From Bdellovibrionales bacterium (GTDB lineage: Bacteria > Myxococcota > XYA12-FULL-58-9 > SYDY01): a DNA stretch of 40,709 nucleotides. Below are positions 15,931 to 24,942 of this stretch, in pieces. The notes beneath the pieces are model-generated. The model was not told the DNA's origin. It saw only the letters and a list, made by a program, of their open reading frames with translations, and searched no databases. Positions within the stretch are counted from its first letter, which is position 1. Every line of letters begins with the position of its first letter. Both the position numbers and the translations under genes were made by a program. The stretch covers positions 1 to 40,709 of the forward strand of contig SYDY01000029.1 of assembly GCA_005801425.1 (NCBI GenBank), given 5' to 3'.

Positions 15931-16067
15931 CTCGCCATCCGTGTGCAGTGTCCTCCCGCATCCACAAAAGCCACGTGACGCGCATGAATTTTTGGATTTG
16001 ATTGTGTTTTTTTAACGCGTCACAACGATTTTGTGTATGCGGGAGGACACTGCACACGGATGGCGAG
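15931..16067. repeat. MITE-like palindromic element, family B copy 2
   Basis: This copy shares arms with the element at 8559-8694: CGCCATCCGTGTGCAGT, TCCTCCCGC, CCACAAAAGCCACGTGACG and the inverse on the right, around a similar AT-rich loop containing GGATTTGATTG. The arms are about 55 bp and almost perfectly paired. It lies in a gap of about 300 bp between the patatin gene and the efflux pump gene. The rest of the gap holds a short GC-rich hairpin (GGCCCCTG/CAGGGCC, about 15891-15907) and no recognisable gene. Confidence 0.88.
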
Positions 16068-16091
16068 GCAACGATAACTAGATCCTCTTGT

Positions 16092-19000
16092 TTAACCAAA
16101 CCGCGCTGTTCTCCACTCCCGCAAATCTTCAACGCTCACGTACAACGCCGGAACAACAAGCAGTGTGACCAGCGTCGCAAACATCACACCAAACCCAAGA
16201 CTGATGGCCATGGGGATGAGAAATCGTGCTTGCACCGAGGTTTCAAAAATCATCGGGAACAAACCAAAAAACGTGGTGAACGACGTCAGAAGAATAGGTC
16301 GAATGCGGCTGATGGCGCCTTCTGTTACGGCATGGGTTGGGGAAATTCCCGCCGTTCTTAATTCATTGGTCCCGTGGACGAGCACCAACGAATCATTCAC
16401 GACCACACCCGACAGTGCAATGATGCCAAAAACACTGATGATGGTCAGGCTGAATCCCATCAGTACGTGACCTAGGACCGCACCGACAAAGCCCATGGGA
16501 ATGGCCGTCATGATAATGAATGGCTGGATGTAGTTTTTAAATGGGATCGCCAAGAGTGCGTAAATAATGAAAAGCGCAAGCAGGCCGCTTTGTTTGAGGC
16601 TCACAAATGTTTCGCCTTGCTCGCGTTGTGCACCGACCACATCGGCTTCAATGCCAGGATAGCGTGTCTTTAGTTGGGGCAAAATCTCTGCACGGACCAC
16701 ATCAAGGATCGGTTTGGAAGATCCTACACCCGGACGCAATTCACCGGATACATTGATAATGCGTTGGCTCTCTTCGCGTTTGATTGTGGTGGGAGAAACA
16801 CCGCGCTTAATGGTGACAGCTTGAGAAATAGGCACACGGGTTCCATCGGGGGTTCGCAAAAGAAAATTATCCAAGAGATATTCATCACGCCGCTCTTCTT
16901 GCGGCAATCGCGTCATGACACGCACTTCATTGCGTCCGCGTTGATCGCGCAAAGCAAGACTTCCATACAACGCGCCGCGCACTTGTTTTGCGATGTCGCT
17001 TGATGTGAGCCCTAAGCTTCTTGCTTCTTGATTGATGTGAAAATCAAGTTGCGGTCTTCCAGAGGCATGGGAATTGTCGATGTTGTAGAGCCCAGAAAAG
17101 GCGCGCAGTTTTTCTGTGAGCGTCTCTGCAGCCTCGCCTAAAAGTTCAACATTGGGATGGGAAAGTTGAATATTGACTGCAGCGCCAGCACCGGGACCTG
17201 AAGCATGCTTGACGGTGAGCGCTTGAATGCCAGGAATGGGCGGAATTTTTTTGGACCATACTTTGGCCAAATCGGCCGCGCCAAATGTGCGTTCATCGCT
17301 CGACACCAAATTGACTTCGATATCAGCGACATGACCTCCGGAAATGCTATCGGCCGCATTGCCGCCCGAACCGCCTTCACCGATGCGAGAAAATGTTCCC
17401 ACAACGGATTTCTCGGCATGCATTTCTGTGATGGCTTCGCGCAAACCTTTTTCGATAATACGTTGGACTTCTTGTGTGCGTTCGACAGGATGTCCATAGG
17501 GCATACGTGCGGTAACGCTCACCACATCGCCTTCAAGTTGTGGAAAAAAGTTGAAAGGCACGTATCCTGTCGCAATGGCGCCCATGACGACTATAAAAAC
17601 AGAAAGGCTTCCAGCCAGAACCAAGTAGCGGTTTTTCAGGGTCGATGCGAGAAGCCGTTTGTACTGATTGTTGCTAAAACGTATGAGAGCATCGTTAACG
17701 CCGTTTTGGACTTTTTCTATCCATGAGGGATTGGCGTATTTCGCTTCGCCTCTGATATTGCTTCCATGGGCCAAGTGGGCAGGTAATACAAACAGACATT
17801 CAAACAATGAAATCAACAACACACCGATGACGATAACGGGGATCAGGCTAAAAAATTTCCCGAGTACACCCGGCATTGTGAGAAGCGGCATAAAGGCAGC
17901 CACGGTGGTAAGAACCGAAAAAATGACAGGCACTGCCATTTCTTGGGCTCCCTGAATGGCAGCTTGTAGGGGAGGGAACCCTTGCTCTAATTTTTTATAG
18001 ACATTTTCACCAACCACAATGGCATCATCGACCACAAGACCGAGCGTGATGATCAGCGCAAATAGCGTGATCATGTTGATGGAGATCCCAAATATGGGCA
18101 TGAAACAAAATGCGCCGAGGAAGCTGGTGGGAATACCAAGGGCGATCCAGCCTGCGAGTTTCATGCGCAAAAACAAACCGAGTGTAAGCAATACCAAAAC
18201 AAAACCCGAGCGTGCATTGCGAAGCAAAAGGTCGATTCGCGAGTCGAGTACCAATGAACGATCACGCCATATAGATGCTTTCATATGGCCTGGGAGAGAC
18301 GCTTGCAGGGTGGCTGCATAGGCTCGTACGACTTCTGCGATACGGATGGGGCTTTCATCGCCTACGCGATAGGCAGTAAGGCGCACAGCGGGTTTGCCAT
18401 CGTAACTGTACGAGAGATGTGTATCCGAAAAGCCGTCTATGATGGTGGCGATATCTCCAAGACGTACGGCTGCGCCTTCGCGTGTGCCGCGCAAAATGAT
18501 GTTTTCAAATGCAGGTGCATCACGTTTTCTATCGGCGACGCGTACCAAAATATCACCGGACCGTGTTTCTATGGAACCTGCGGGCAATTCCACCGATGCG
18601 GTTGCAATTTGCGCTGCAACTTCCGGCAAGGTGAGACCGTAGGCTTCGAGGGTATCGTTTGGGATCTCCACCGAGATTTCAAGGGGCGATGTGCCACGTA
18701 CCGCAATTTGTGTGATTTCGCTGCTTCGCAAAAGTGCTTGGCGTGCATCCTCGGCCAATGCATGAATTTCTCGAAGTGGGAGATCACCTGATATCACCAA
18801 CGAAATGATTTCGGTATTGGGGGTCATGATGCTGATCACAGGTTTTTCAGAATCCTGTGGCAACGTGGTGATGCGATCGACGGCACTTTTGATGTCATTA
18901 AGAACACGATCTTTGTTTTCGCCGAGCATCAACTCAGCAACAACGAGACCTTGGCCTTCGTTGGCCAGGGATGTCACGCGTTTGATACCATTGAGACCGC

Positions 19001-19238
19001 GCACCACCTCTTCCACAGCAAGCACGACGCCTTGTTCAACTTCGGTGGGGCTTGCACCTGGATAGGGGATCACAATTTGCACGGTATCAAGATCAAATTC
19101 TGGAAAAATTTCGACGGCGATGCGGCTAAGGCCTGAAAGCCCGCCCAAAAAGATGACCACCATGACGAGGTTTGATGCAACGGCATTGCGTGCCATCCAT
19201 GCGATGGCACCTTTGTGCCAGTGTTCCACAGCACTCAT
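16092..19238 (-). CDS. RND efflux pump inner-membrane transporter (AcrB/HAE family)
   Basis: This is the 1048-residue proton-driven pump of a tripartite efflux system. It shows the typical pattern: first span VASNLVMVVIFLGGLSGL, porter start VEIFPEFDLDTVQI, PGASPTEVE, the span with the proton-relay acidic pair LGLVVDDAIVVGENVY, the second half repeated from about 530, and a matching late ALSGVVVNDSLVLVHG. Both large periplasmic loops are full length. It is the last gene of a three-gene operon; its ATG overlaps the adaptor stop (ATGA). Substrates cannot be predicted. No local repressor gene is seen. Confidence 0.95.
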   Translation of the reverse strand: MSAVEHWHKGAIAWMARNAVASNLVMVVIFLGGLSGLSRIAVEIFPEFDLDTVQIVIPYPGASPTEVEQGVVLAVEEVVRGLNGIKRVTSLANEGQGLVVAELMLGENKDRVLNDIKSAVDRITTLPQDSEKPVISIMTPNTEIISLVISGDLPLREIHALAEDARQALLRSSEITQIAVRGTSPLEISVEIPNDTLEAYGLTLPEVAAQIATASVELPAGSIETRSGDILVRVADRKRDAPAFENIILRGTREGAAVRLGDIATIIDGFSDTHLSYSYDGKPAVRLTAYRVGDESPIRIAEVVRAYAATLQASLPGHMKASIWRDRSLVLDSRIDLLLRNARSGFVLVLLTLGLFLRMKLAGWIALGIPTSFLGAFCFMPIFGISINMITLFALIITLGLVVDDAIVVGENVYKKLEQGFPPLQAAIQGAQEMAVPVIFSVLTTVAAFMPLLTMPGVLGKFFSLIPVIVIGVLLISLFECLFVLPAHLAHGSNIRGEAKYANPSWIEKVQNGVNDALIRFSNNQYKRLLASTLKNRYLVLAGSLSVFIVVMGAIATGYVPFNFFPQLEGDVVSVTARMPYGHPVERTQEVQRIIEKGLREAITEMHAEKSVVGTFSRIGEGGSGGNAADSISGGHVADIEVNLVSSDERTFGAADLAKVWSKKIPPIPGIQALTVKHASGPGAGAAVNIQLSHPNVELLGEAAETLTEKLRAFSGLYNIDNSHASGRPQLDFHINQEARSLGLTSSDIAKQVRGALYGSLALRDQRGRNEVRVMTRLPQEERRDEYLLDNFLLRTPDGTRVPISQAVTIKRGVSPTTIKREESQRIINVSGELRPGVGSSKPILDVVRAEILPQLKTRYPGIEADVVGAQREQGETFVSLKQSGLLALFIIYALLAIPFKNYIQPFIIMTAIPMGFVGAVLGHVLMGFSLTIISVFGIIALSGVVVNDSLVLVHGTNELRTAGISPTHAVTEGAISRIRPILLTSFTTFFGLFPMIFETSVQARFLIPMAISLGFGVMFATLVTLLVVPALYVSVEDLREWRTARFG

Positions 19239-20368
19239 GGTGTTGCACCTGTTGTTTCAGCCACTTCTTGGCCTTCAAGCGGCATTAACATGGGACTTGC
19301 TACAACACGATCGTTTTTGGCGATGTCGCCCGTCACGACAAGATCCGAACCTTCTTGCCATAGCACCGTGATTTTTTTGGGATGAATTTTATTTTTGTCA
19401 TCCACAACCCATACCCGTTCGCGTTCGTGAACGGCTACATCGGGTAATTTAAATGTATCGTTGATCTCTCGGCCGGTCAGTGTGACCGTCACATAGCTGC
19501 CTACGAGAAGCGGCATTTTTCCTGTGTTGGGATTTTTGATTTCAAGTGTAATTTTCGCGCGCCGTGTTTGCAGATCGACATCACGCAATACTTCTAAAAC
19601 CTGTGCTTTTCGTTCGATGATCTCATTGCCTGTATTTTGTTGAACGATGGCTATTGCTTTGTTGTGGTCACCAAGCATTGACAATGCTGCAACGGGTACC
19701 GAGGCTGTGATCCAATATGCATCGCTGCCAACCAATGTTGCGATGGGCGCACCCATGCCAACAAATTGTCCCACGTCCACGGATTTGGTTTGGAGAAATG
19801 CATTGAACGGTGCACGCAATGTGGTGCGTGCTAAATTAAGTTGTGCGCGGCTTACGCCGCTTTGTGCGGCTTCGAGGGCCAATTTGGCGGCGTTGAGCTG
19901 GGGTGACCGCAAGGCGAGTGCGTTGTTTTGTTCATGGGGTGCTTGTCCTGGGGCAATGACTTCCCATTCTTGGCCTGCAAGTTGTTGGCGTTCGCTTTCT
20001 TGCCTTAAGGCGAGTTCGGCGCTTTTGGCTTGGGACAATTTTTCTTTCAGTGCAATGCGATAATCGCGATCATCAATGCGTGCGATCACATCGCCTTGCT
20101 TGAAAATTCCACCGGGCCGAAATGTGTTGGCAGTCCATGCGATGGTGCCCGTAAGTTCTGCATTGAGCACCACCTGTTTGGCGGGGCTCACAAGGCCTTG
20201 TGCCACCACTTTGGCGCGGGTGTTTTGCGGCATTGCACGTATGACGTGCACGGCTGTTTTAGGCGGCGTGGGTGCGACGCGTTTGCCTTTGCTTTTGGTG
20301 AGCACCATGATCACAACGATCAAAACGCCCAAACCCAAAACACCCAAGATTTTCCATCGAAGTCGCAT
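19235..20368 (-). CDS. RND efflux periplasmic adaptor (membrane fusion protein)
   Basis: The 377-residue protein has an N-terminal membrane anchor (ILGVLGLGVLIVVIMVL), a split lipoyl-like domain (LTGTIAWTANTFRPGGIFKQG and later LRAPFNAFLQTKSVDVGQFV), an alpha-helical hairpin between them (KEKLSQAKSAELALRQESE to QSGVSRAQLNLART), and C-terminal beta-barrel strands. It bridges the inner-membrane pump and the outer-membrane channel. No lipobox Cys is visible, so it is probably held by its N-terminal span. The gene overlaps the pump gene by 4 bp. Confidence 0.94.
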   Translation of the reverse strand: MRLRWKILGVLGLGVLIVVIMVLTKSKGKRVAPTPPKTAVHVIRAMPQNTRAKVVAQGLVSPAKQVVLNAELTGTIAWTANTFRPGGIFKQGDVIARIDDRDYRIALKEKLSQAKSAELALRQESERQQLAGQEWEVIAPGQAPHEQNNALALRSPQLNAAKLALEAAQSGVSRAQLNLARTTLRAPFNAFLQTKSVDVGQFVGMGAPIATLVGSDAYWITASVPVAALSMLGDHNKAIAIVQQNTGNEIIERKAQVLEVLRDVDLQTRRAKITLEIKNPNTGKMPLLVGSYVTVTLTGREINDTFKLPDVAVHERERVWVVDDKNKIHPKKITVLWQEGSDLVVTGDIAKNDRVVASPMLMPLEGQEVAETTGATP

Positions 20369-20404
20369 GGTCTAAAATCCCCTGATTTGCATCTCTATTT
20401 TCTG

Positions 20405-20430
20405 CAGGGGCGGTTCGTGAACCGCCCCTG
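20405..20430. repeat. Perfect 12-bp inverted repeat between efflux genes
   Basis: CAGGGGCGGTTC and GAACCGCCCCTG face each other across a 2-bp loop, in the 65-bp gap between the outer-membrane channel gene and the adaptor gene. No T-run follows on the transcribed strand, so it is not a clear terminator. Such a hairpin could protect or trim the mRNA and set the relative amounts of channel and pump. It resembles short dispersed palindromes seen in many proteobacterial genomes. Confidence 0.7.
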
Positions 20431-20433
20431 TTC

Positions 20434-21753
20434 TCATCTCACAAGCCCACGTGTCCAAGAACCACCAGCCGTATGATACACAGCGATACGTGCTAAAAGT
20501 GCATCACGTTCGGCTTCGATGCATGCAAGTTCAGCATTTTGAAAAAGAGCCAGCGCCGTAAAAACCTGAAGAGCTGTCCCCACACCGGCCATGTAGCGCG
20601 ACTGTGATCCTTCAAACGTTTGCCGCGTAATTTTTAAGAGTTCTCGCTGTGCGACGAGGCGTGTTTGTTGTTCTACATCTTGCATGAGAGCCGTGCTTAC
20701 CTGGCGTTCGGCTTCAAGAACGAGTCCATCGACGCGGTGTTTTGCGGCACGTTCTTGGGCTTCGAGTTGTCTTACTTTGGCATTTGGGCCACCAAAGCTT
20801 GTGAGTGGCACGCTGAGGACGGCCCCTGTGCTCCAAATATTTTGTGTATCGGTGGTTGTGATGTGACGCCACAACATACCGCCTTGGGCTGTGATCGAAA
20901 GCTGCGGCAAATAGGCTTCTCTAAATTGCACACGCATGCGATCGCGTGCGGCTTCGTGCAATGCCGTGGCGGCGCGCAAGTCGGGCCGTGCTTCAATGAG
21001 TGCTTCGTTGTTTTCCATGGAAAGCAGGGGCGGGGCATTGGGGAGATTTTCTGCAATTTTCAAAGTGTCTGATGTTGGGGCAAGTCCTGCGAGAGCGTGC
21101 ATACGCTGGATTGCTGCGCGCATAGAGGCACGGATGAGCGGCACGCGTCCTCTGGATTGCGCCAACTGGGTACGTGCTTGCAAGACGTCGAGAAAATCAG
21201 CGTCGCCATGGCTGTAGCGTTGTGCGAGCAAGTTTTCGAGACGCGTGTTGGATGCAACCTGTGCATCTGCGACGCGCAATTGATGTGACGTGGCGACTGC
21301 ATTGAGATAGGCCGAAGCCACGTCCATGGCGGCTTGAGCAGCAACGCTATCGGCTTGGGCGCGTCTGGCCGCAACGGTACGTTTGATACCGCGGTAGGCC
21401 ACATAGCTGCTTCCAAAAATATCGAGTCGATAGCGCAATGTGGCCAGCACTGATCCATTAAAGAATACAGGCGGCCGATCTTGGGTGCTTCCTGAAATAC
21501 CGACACTAAATCCGATGGTACTGCTGGGCGTCATCGTATTGGATGCGTCCAATGTGACGGTAGGAAATGCGCCGGCGAATATTTCGGTTTGCTGTGCGCG
21601 TGCTTCGGTGATGCCGTCTTGTTCCAGATACAACTGCGGGCTGTGCGTCAATGCTTGTGTGACAGCCTCTTGAAGATACACATCGCCAAGGGCGTGCCAC
21701 CACGGAAGATCGGAGGTCGCTGAAAGAAGCATGAAAGGTAGGATGAAAATCAC
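20434..21753 (-). CDS. TolC-family outer-membrane efflux channel
   Basis: This 439-residue outer-membrane factor is the first gene of the efflux operon. It has a short signal-like start (IFILPFMLLSATS), then the two repeated helical/beta halves of the family: LQEAVTQALTHSPQLYLEQD near the N-terminus, LLAQRYSHGDADFLDVLQA at about 190-210, RPDLRAATALHEAARDRM, and FEGSQSRYMAGVGTALQVFT near the end. It forms the exit duct for the adaptor and pump. A GTG start (21753) gives a fuller signal peptide than the ATG at 21732. Confidence 0.93.
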   Translation of the reverse strand: MIFILPFMLLSATSDLPWWHALGDVYLQEAVTQALTHSPQLYLEQDGITEARAQQTEIFAGAFPTVTLDASNTMTPSSTIGFSVGISGSTQDRPPVFFNGSVLATLRYRLDIFGSSYVAYRGIKRTVAARRAQADSVAAQAAMDVASAYLNAVATSHQLRVADAQVASNTRLENLLAQRYSHGDADFLDVLQARTQLAQSRGRVPLIRASMRAAIQRMHALAGLAPTSDTLKIAENLPNAPPLLSMENNEALIEARPDLRAATALHEAARDRMRVQFREAYLPQLSITAQGGMLWRHITTTDTQNIWSTGAVLSVPLTSFGGPNAKVRQLEAQERAAKHRVDGLVLEAERQVSTALMQDVEQQTRLVAQRELLKITRQTFEGSQSRYMAGVGTALQVFTALALFQNAELACIEAERDALLARIAVYHTAGGSWTRGLVR

Positions 21754-21772
21754 GGCTGGACTATACCTTCAT

Positions 21773-21790
21773 CGTCATCCCCGCGAAAGC
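21773..21790. repeat. Partial dispersed palindrome (CGTCATCCCCGCG family)
   Basis: CGTCATCCCCGCGAAAGC matches one half of the palindromic repeat that is complete at 28026-28091 and begins again at 40684. Only the left half remains here, upstream of the efflux operon. Confidence 0.65.
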
Positions 21791-21800
21791 CTCATTCTTA

Positions 21801-21852
21801 TAACTTCTCCCGCGTGCGGGGGAGGTCGCCGTGTAGCGGCGGGTGGGGGTTT
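21801..21852. repeat. Dispersed hairpin repeat (CTCTCCCGC/GGCGGGTGAGGG family), copy 1
   Basis: This unit has a CTCCCGCGTGCGGGGGAG hairpin followed by a second small hairpin (CGCCGTGTAGCGGCG) and a GGGTGGGGGTT end. Related copies are at 25031-25117 and 33919-33968. The gap from 21754 to 21965 otherwise holds only this, the partial repeat before it, and the promoter region of the downstream gene. Confidence 0.7.
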
Positions 21853-21914
21853 GAAATAAATACAAAATTTCCCCATGAATTTTCTTCCAAGCGTGGCCAC
21901 ACTTCCCCGAGTGC

Positions 21915-21930
21915 GTTCTTATGTTATAGA
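21915..21930 (+). promoter_or_regulatory. Shared promoter-like motif upstream of the first ectodomain gene
   Basis: GTTCTTATGTTATAGA lies 35 bp before the ATG of the 243-residue protein. A near-identical motif (GTTTTTATGATATAGA) precedes the paralogous phosphatase gene. The conserved TATAGA could be a -10 box. Conservation between duplicated genes may reflect descent as well as function. Confidence 0.45.
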
Positions 21931-21965
21931 GCCCAATAATTCATATCATTCAGGAGCTATAGAAT

Positions 21966-22697
21966 ATGCCACCGATCAATCCAACAAGCGCAAACGGTAC
22001 GACCTTACCTTGGGCTCAATTTGCTGCTTTGGCTCAAGCTTGTGATCCCCGACAAGCATCGGCTCCCAATCCTACCGATGCCTATGATTCGACATCAAGC
22101 ACAACGACTGCAGGACGCGGCCCCGGACGAACCACCCAGCCAGCGGCTGCAGGAAATTCCTCGACGCCTTTTGCGTCGTCTCCCGCGCCGACCAATGCGC
22201 AGAGTACGCCTCCCCAAGCATCGTGTGCGTTTTTTGATATCAATTATGGGAATTTTTGTTCGCTTTTAGAAATGGCCTCCAATAGCAGCACGGCTGCACA
22301 GATGAGCCGTTCTGATTTTAATCAGCTTGGGATCCAGGCAAATTTCTTTGTGCAGGATGCGGGCAGGAGCGCGTTTGTATTGCCACAGGAACAGCTTCAA
22401 AATTGTACATTGTTGGCTGAGCAATGTGCGCTTCGCGCCAACCCGCCACCACCGACTGTTGTCCCCGTGACACCGGCACCTCCAGGGGGCGGCGATGGCC
22501 TTTCCGTGGGCGCGATTGTGGGTATTGTGTTGGGCATTGTCGCAGGTGGTGTAGGGCTGACATGGGCAGGGAAAAAGGTGTGGGATTGGTGTCATCGTCC
22601 TGATGGTTTGTATCGTGTGGATGAGCAAGCAGATCCAGCTATGTATGATCACAATGATGATGCTGAGCGGCCCAGGGGCGCAATTGACGATGTTTAA
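21966..22697 (+). CDS. Single-span protein with ectodomain shared with the downstream tyrosine phosphatase
   Basis: The 243-residue protein is not from a family I recognise. It has no N-terminal signal peptide. Residues 1-165 are close to the N-terminal part of the next gene product: LPWAQFAALAQACDPR, a Ser/Thr/Pro-rich linker, a Cys-containing FFDINYGNFCSLL block, FVQDAGRSAFVLP and QNCTLLAEQ. One membrane span follows at about 179-200 (VGAIVGIVLGIVAGGVGL), then a short tail with KK just after the span. Positive charge after the span predicts N-terminus outside, C-terminus inside. The tail is short where the paralogue carries a phosphatase. An AGGAG site precedes the ATG. It may be a decoy, a co-receptor or a secreted effector; no function can be assigned. 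Confidence 0.75.
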   Translation: MPPINPTSANGTTLPWAQFAALAQACDPRQASAPNPTDAYDSTSSTTTAGRGPGRTTQPAAAGNSSTPFASSPAPTNAQSTPPQASCAFFDINYGNFCSLLEMASNSSTAAQMSRSDFNQLGIQANFFVQDAGRSAFVLPQEQLQNCTLLAEQCALRANPPPPTVVPVTPAPPGGGDGLSVGAIVGIVLGIVAGGVGLTWAGKKVWDWCHRPDGLYRVDEQADPAMYDHNDDAERPRGAIDDV

Positions 22698-22752
22698 TCC
22701 ACGTGTTTGTTCCTGAATTTGTTTCCTTTCGTCGATATACTTCCTCGGTCAC

Positions 22753-22768
22753 GTTTTTATGATATAGA
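22753..22768 (+). promoter_or_regulatory. Shared promoter-like motif upstream of the phosphatase gene
   Basis: GTTTTTATGATATAGA lies 52 bp before the ATG of the phosphatase gene and mirrors the motif at 21915-21930. It suggests that the two paralogues have separate but similar promoters rather than one shared transcript. Confidence 0.45.
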
Positions 22769-22820
22769 CTATATGGCTTCATAGAAGCGATTATGTCGTC
22801 CAATGTAGGAGTAATGGGAT

Positions 22821-24935
22821 ATGCCACCGATCAATCCATCAAGTGCAAACGGTACAACATTGCCTTGGGCCCAATTTGTTTCTTTGGCACAGGCATGTGA
22901 TCCGCGTCCCAAAGCATCCTCCTCTGCGCCGTCTGATGTCTATGATTCGACATCAAGCACAACGCTTGAAGGGCGCGGTGGCCCGGGGCGAACACGCCCA
23001 ACTGTCGCAGGAAATTCAACAACGCCTTTTGCGTTTCCCACGTCGAGCCAAAGCACGCCTCCTCAGCCCGACTGCCAATTTTTCGAAACAAATTACGGTG
23101 AGTTCTGCTCGCTGTTAGGCAGGGCTTCTGACGTCAACACGGCCGTCAACATGACACGCGATGACTTTGTTGCATTGCAGACATACGCCAATCGCTTTGT
23201 ACAAGAAGCAGGTCGCAGTTCGTTTGTGCTGCCAGAGACCCAAATTCAAAACTGCACATTGCTGGCTGAGCAAGCAGGCTTGCGTGCCAATCCTCCTCCG
23301 ACGACTACTGTTGCTCCCCCAGTAGGAGGCGGCGATGGTCCGGCTATTCAGCCTTGGGGTTGGGCGCTGATTGGTATCGCTTCAGCTGCCGTTGTGGCAG
23401 GCGTTACCTGGGGCGTATGTGTGATCCGAAATAGACGTGTGGCAGCTCGTCGGGACCTCTTTGGGCATGAAGGCATAGGGAATAATGCCTTACGTATGGA
23501 TCTGGTTCTTGATCCCAATGCGTTGGATCAGCCAGTGAGAGGGCGTCGTGGTCATACCCTTGCTGTTCATCAATTCGAATTCGATGCAGTTGATGGTGTC
23601 GATCATCGCGCGTTGGGGGATAGACGGGGCGCTGTACGCCGTGGCTTTGATGATGATGGTGAGGGCGATCAGTTCTTGGACAGAAGATCGGTAAGTGCGT
23701 TTGGCGGGGAACAACCGCGGCCGCCAGCGCGCAATGAATTTTTAGGTCGGCCTCAAGAAGGGGAAGAAACCGTCGATTGGGATTCTCTGGCGCCCTCTGT
23801 GACCGATCGTACAATAGCCCAGCTTGCTGCGCAGGGTCATGATCTTGCTCCTGCTCCTGCCGTGCCTCTGCTCGCAGGCGTGCAAATTCAGGCCGTCGAT
23901 ACTTCCGTGTCTTTATGGGGTCGGTTAGAGGCGACTACTGCAGAGTACGTTGCTACGGTCCAAGCATTGGCCCTGCCTGAAATTGAGAAACGCTATATGG
24001 CCAATGAACCCGATGTTTTTCGCTTTAGTAATATTCTGCCAGCGCGTGAAACACGTGTGCCAGGCATTCATGGCAATGATGTGCAGTTTTACGATGATTT
24101 CCCTATGCACATGTTGCACCAGTATCCGCAGACAGTGGGTGCAGCGATTGGCGATGTGCCAGGCTATGGGCACAACGCCGCCTACATGGCTGCATTTTGC
24201 ACTGAATTGATGCGTCAACAGCAACAGGCACGGGTGATGCTGGATTTGACGAGTGATTTCGATAGACAGGGTGGTGGCAGACTTGCTGGCGTCCCTGAAT
24301 GGTATCCAAGCCAGGTTGGTGATGAGCATATCAAGCATTACCTCGGGTTCGATGTTGCGTGTACAGCGGTAGCGCATGCGGATGCTGAGTACGATTTACT
24401 TACACTCAGAGTGATCAACACCGTGACAAACGATTATGTCGAAAAAACCATGGTTCACTACAAAGGATGGCCTGATGGTGGTGCTCCCGATGCTGGTTTT
24501 GCAGCATTGATGCGTGATGTTGTTGTTCCTGCTGCGGGTGGCCAAGGCCTTATCATCAACTGCACTGCGGGTGTCGGCCGATCGGGCACGGCCGCTGTGT
24601 TGTTTGAGATAGAACGTATGGCTTTGGCTCGGCAGAATCTTTCACGACAGGATGTCATGAATATGGCTGCCAAAGGCCGAATGATGCGTGCGAAAGAATT
24701 TATTCAAACACACCAACAACTTACGTATGTCCTTGAGCAGCCTAATCTTAGAGCAGATGCACCAAGACAAGCACGGGCTGCTGATGCCCATGATGTGGAC
24801 TTCCCAGACTTAGCGGGTGAAGAAGATATCCATGCCGAGGGTGCCGACGCTCCTGACGATGCTCATCGGCCCCGTCGTATTCAAGTAAGAAATGAGAACG
24901 GTAGTATCTACTCTGCCGACGCTGTAGATGCGTGA
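22821..24935 (+). CDS. Receptor-like protein tyrosine phosphatase
   Basis: The 704-residue protein has three parts. Residues 1-165 repeat the ectodomain of the preceding gene. A single span lies at about 179-203 (WALIGIASAAVVAGVTWGVC), followed by RNRRVAARR, so the C-terminal part should face the cytoplasm. After a long acidic linker, residues about 390-635 form a tyrosine-phosphatase-type domain: the WPD loop at 550-552 (KGWPDGGAPD), the P-loop NCTAGVGRSGT with Cys581 and Arg587, and a following IERMALARQ helix. The His that usually precedes the Cys is Asn. Overall order matches eukaryotic receptor phosphatases. There is no signal peptide, so it could instead be delivered into another cell. 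The start has GGAG about 10 bp upstream. Confidence 0.82.
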   Translation: MPPINPSSANGTTLPWAQFVSLAQACDPRPKASSSAPSDVYDSTSSTTLEGRGGPGRTRPTVAGNSTTPFAFPTSSQSTPPQPDCQFFETNYGEFCSLLGRASDVNTAVNMTRDDFVALQTYANRFVQEAGRSSFVLPETQIQNCTLLAEQAGLRANPPPTTTVAPPVGGGDGPAIQPWGWALIGIASAAVVAGVTWGVCVIRNRRVAARRDLFGHEGIGNNALRMDLVLDPNALDQPVRGRRGHTLAVHQFEFDAVDGVDHRALGDRRGAVRRGFDDDGEGDQFLDRRSVSAFGGEQPRPPARNEFLGRPQEGEETVDWDSLAPSVTDRTIAQLAAQGHDLAPAPAVPLLAGVQIQAVDTSVSLWGRLEATTAEYVATVQALALPEIEKRYMANEPDVFRFSNILPARETRVPGIHGNDVQFYDDFPMHMLHQYPQTVGAAIGDVPGYGHNAAYMAAFCTELMRQQQQARVMLDLTSDFDRQGGGRLAGVPEWYPSQVGDEHIKHYLGFDVACTAVAHADAEYDLLTLRVINTVTNDYVEKTMVHYKGWPDGGAPDAGFAALMRDVVVPAAGGQGLIINCTAGVGRSGTAAVLFEIERMALARQNLSRQDVMNMAAKGRMMRAKEFIQTHQQLTYVLEQPNLRADAPRQARAADAHDVDFPDLAGEEDIHAEGADAPDDAHRPRRIQVRNENGSIYSADAVDA

Positions 24936-24942
24936 CCCCGAT

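Noticed and set aside
20405-20430. Rho-independent terminator in the efflux operon
   Set aside because: The hairpin is strong but no T-run follows on the coding strand, and it lies between two genes that need to be made together.
16092-21753. Efflux operon as a novel system
   Set aside because: All three components look complete and typical of RND pumps; only the small palindrome between genes is of note.
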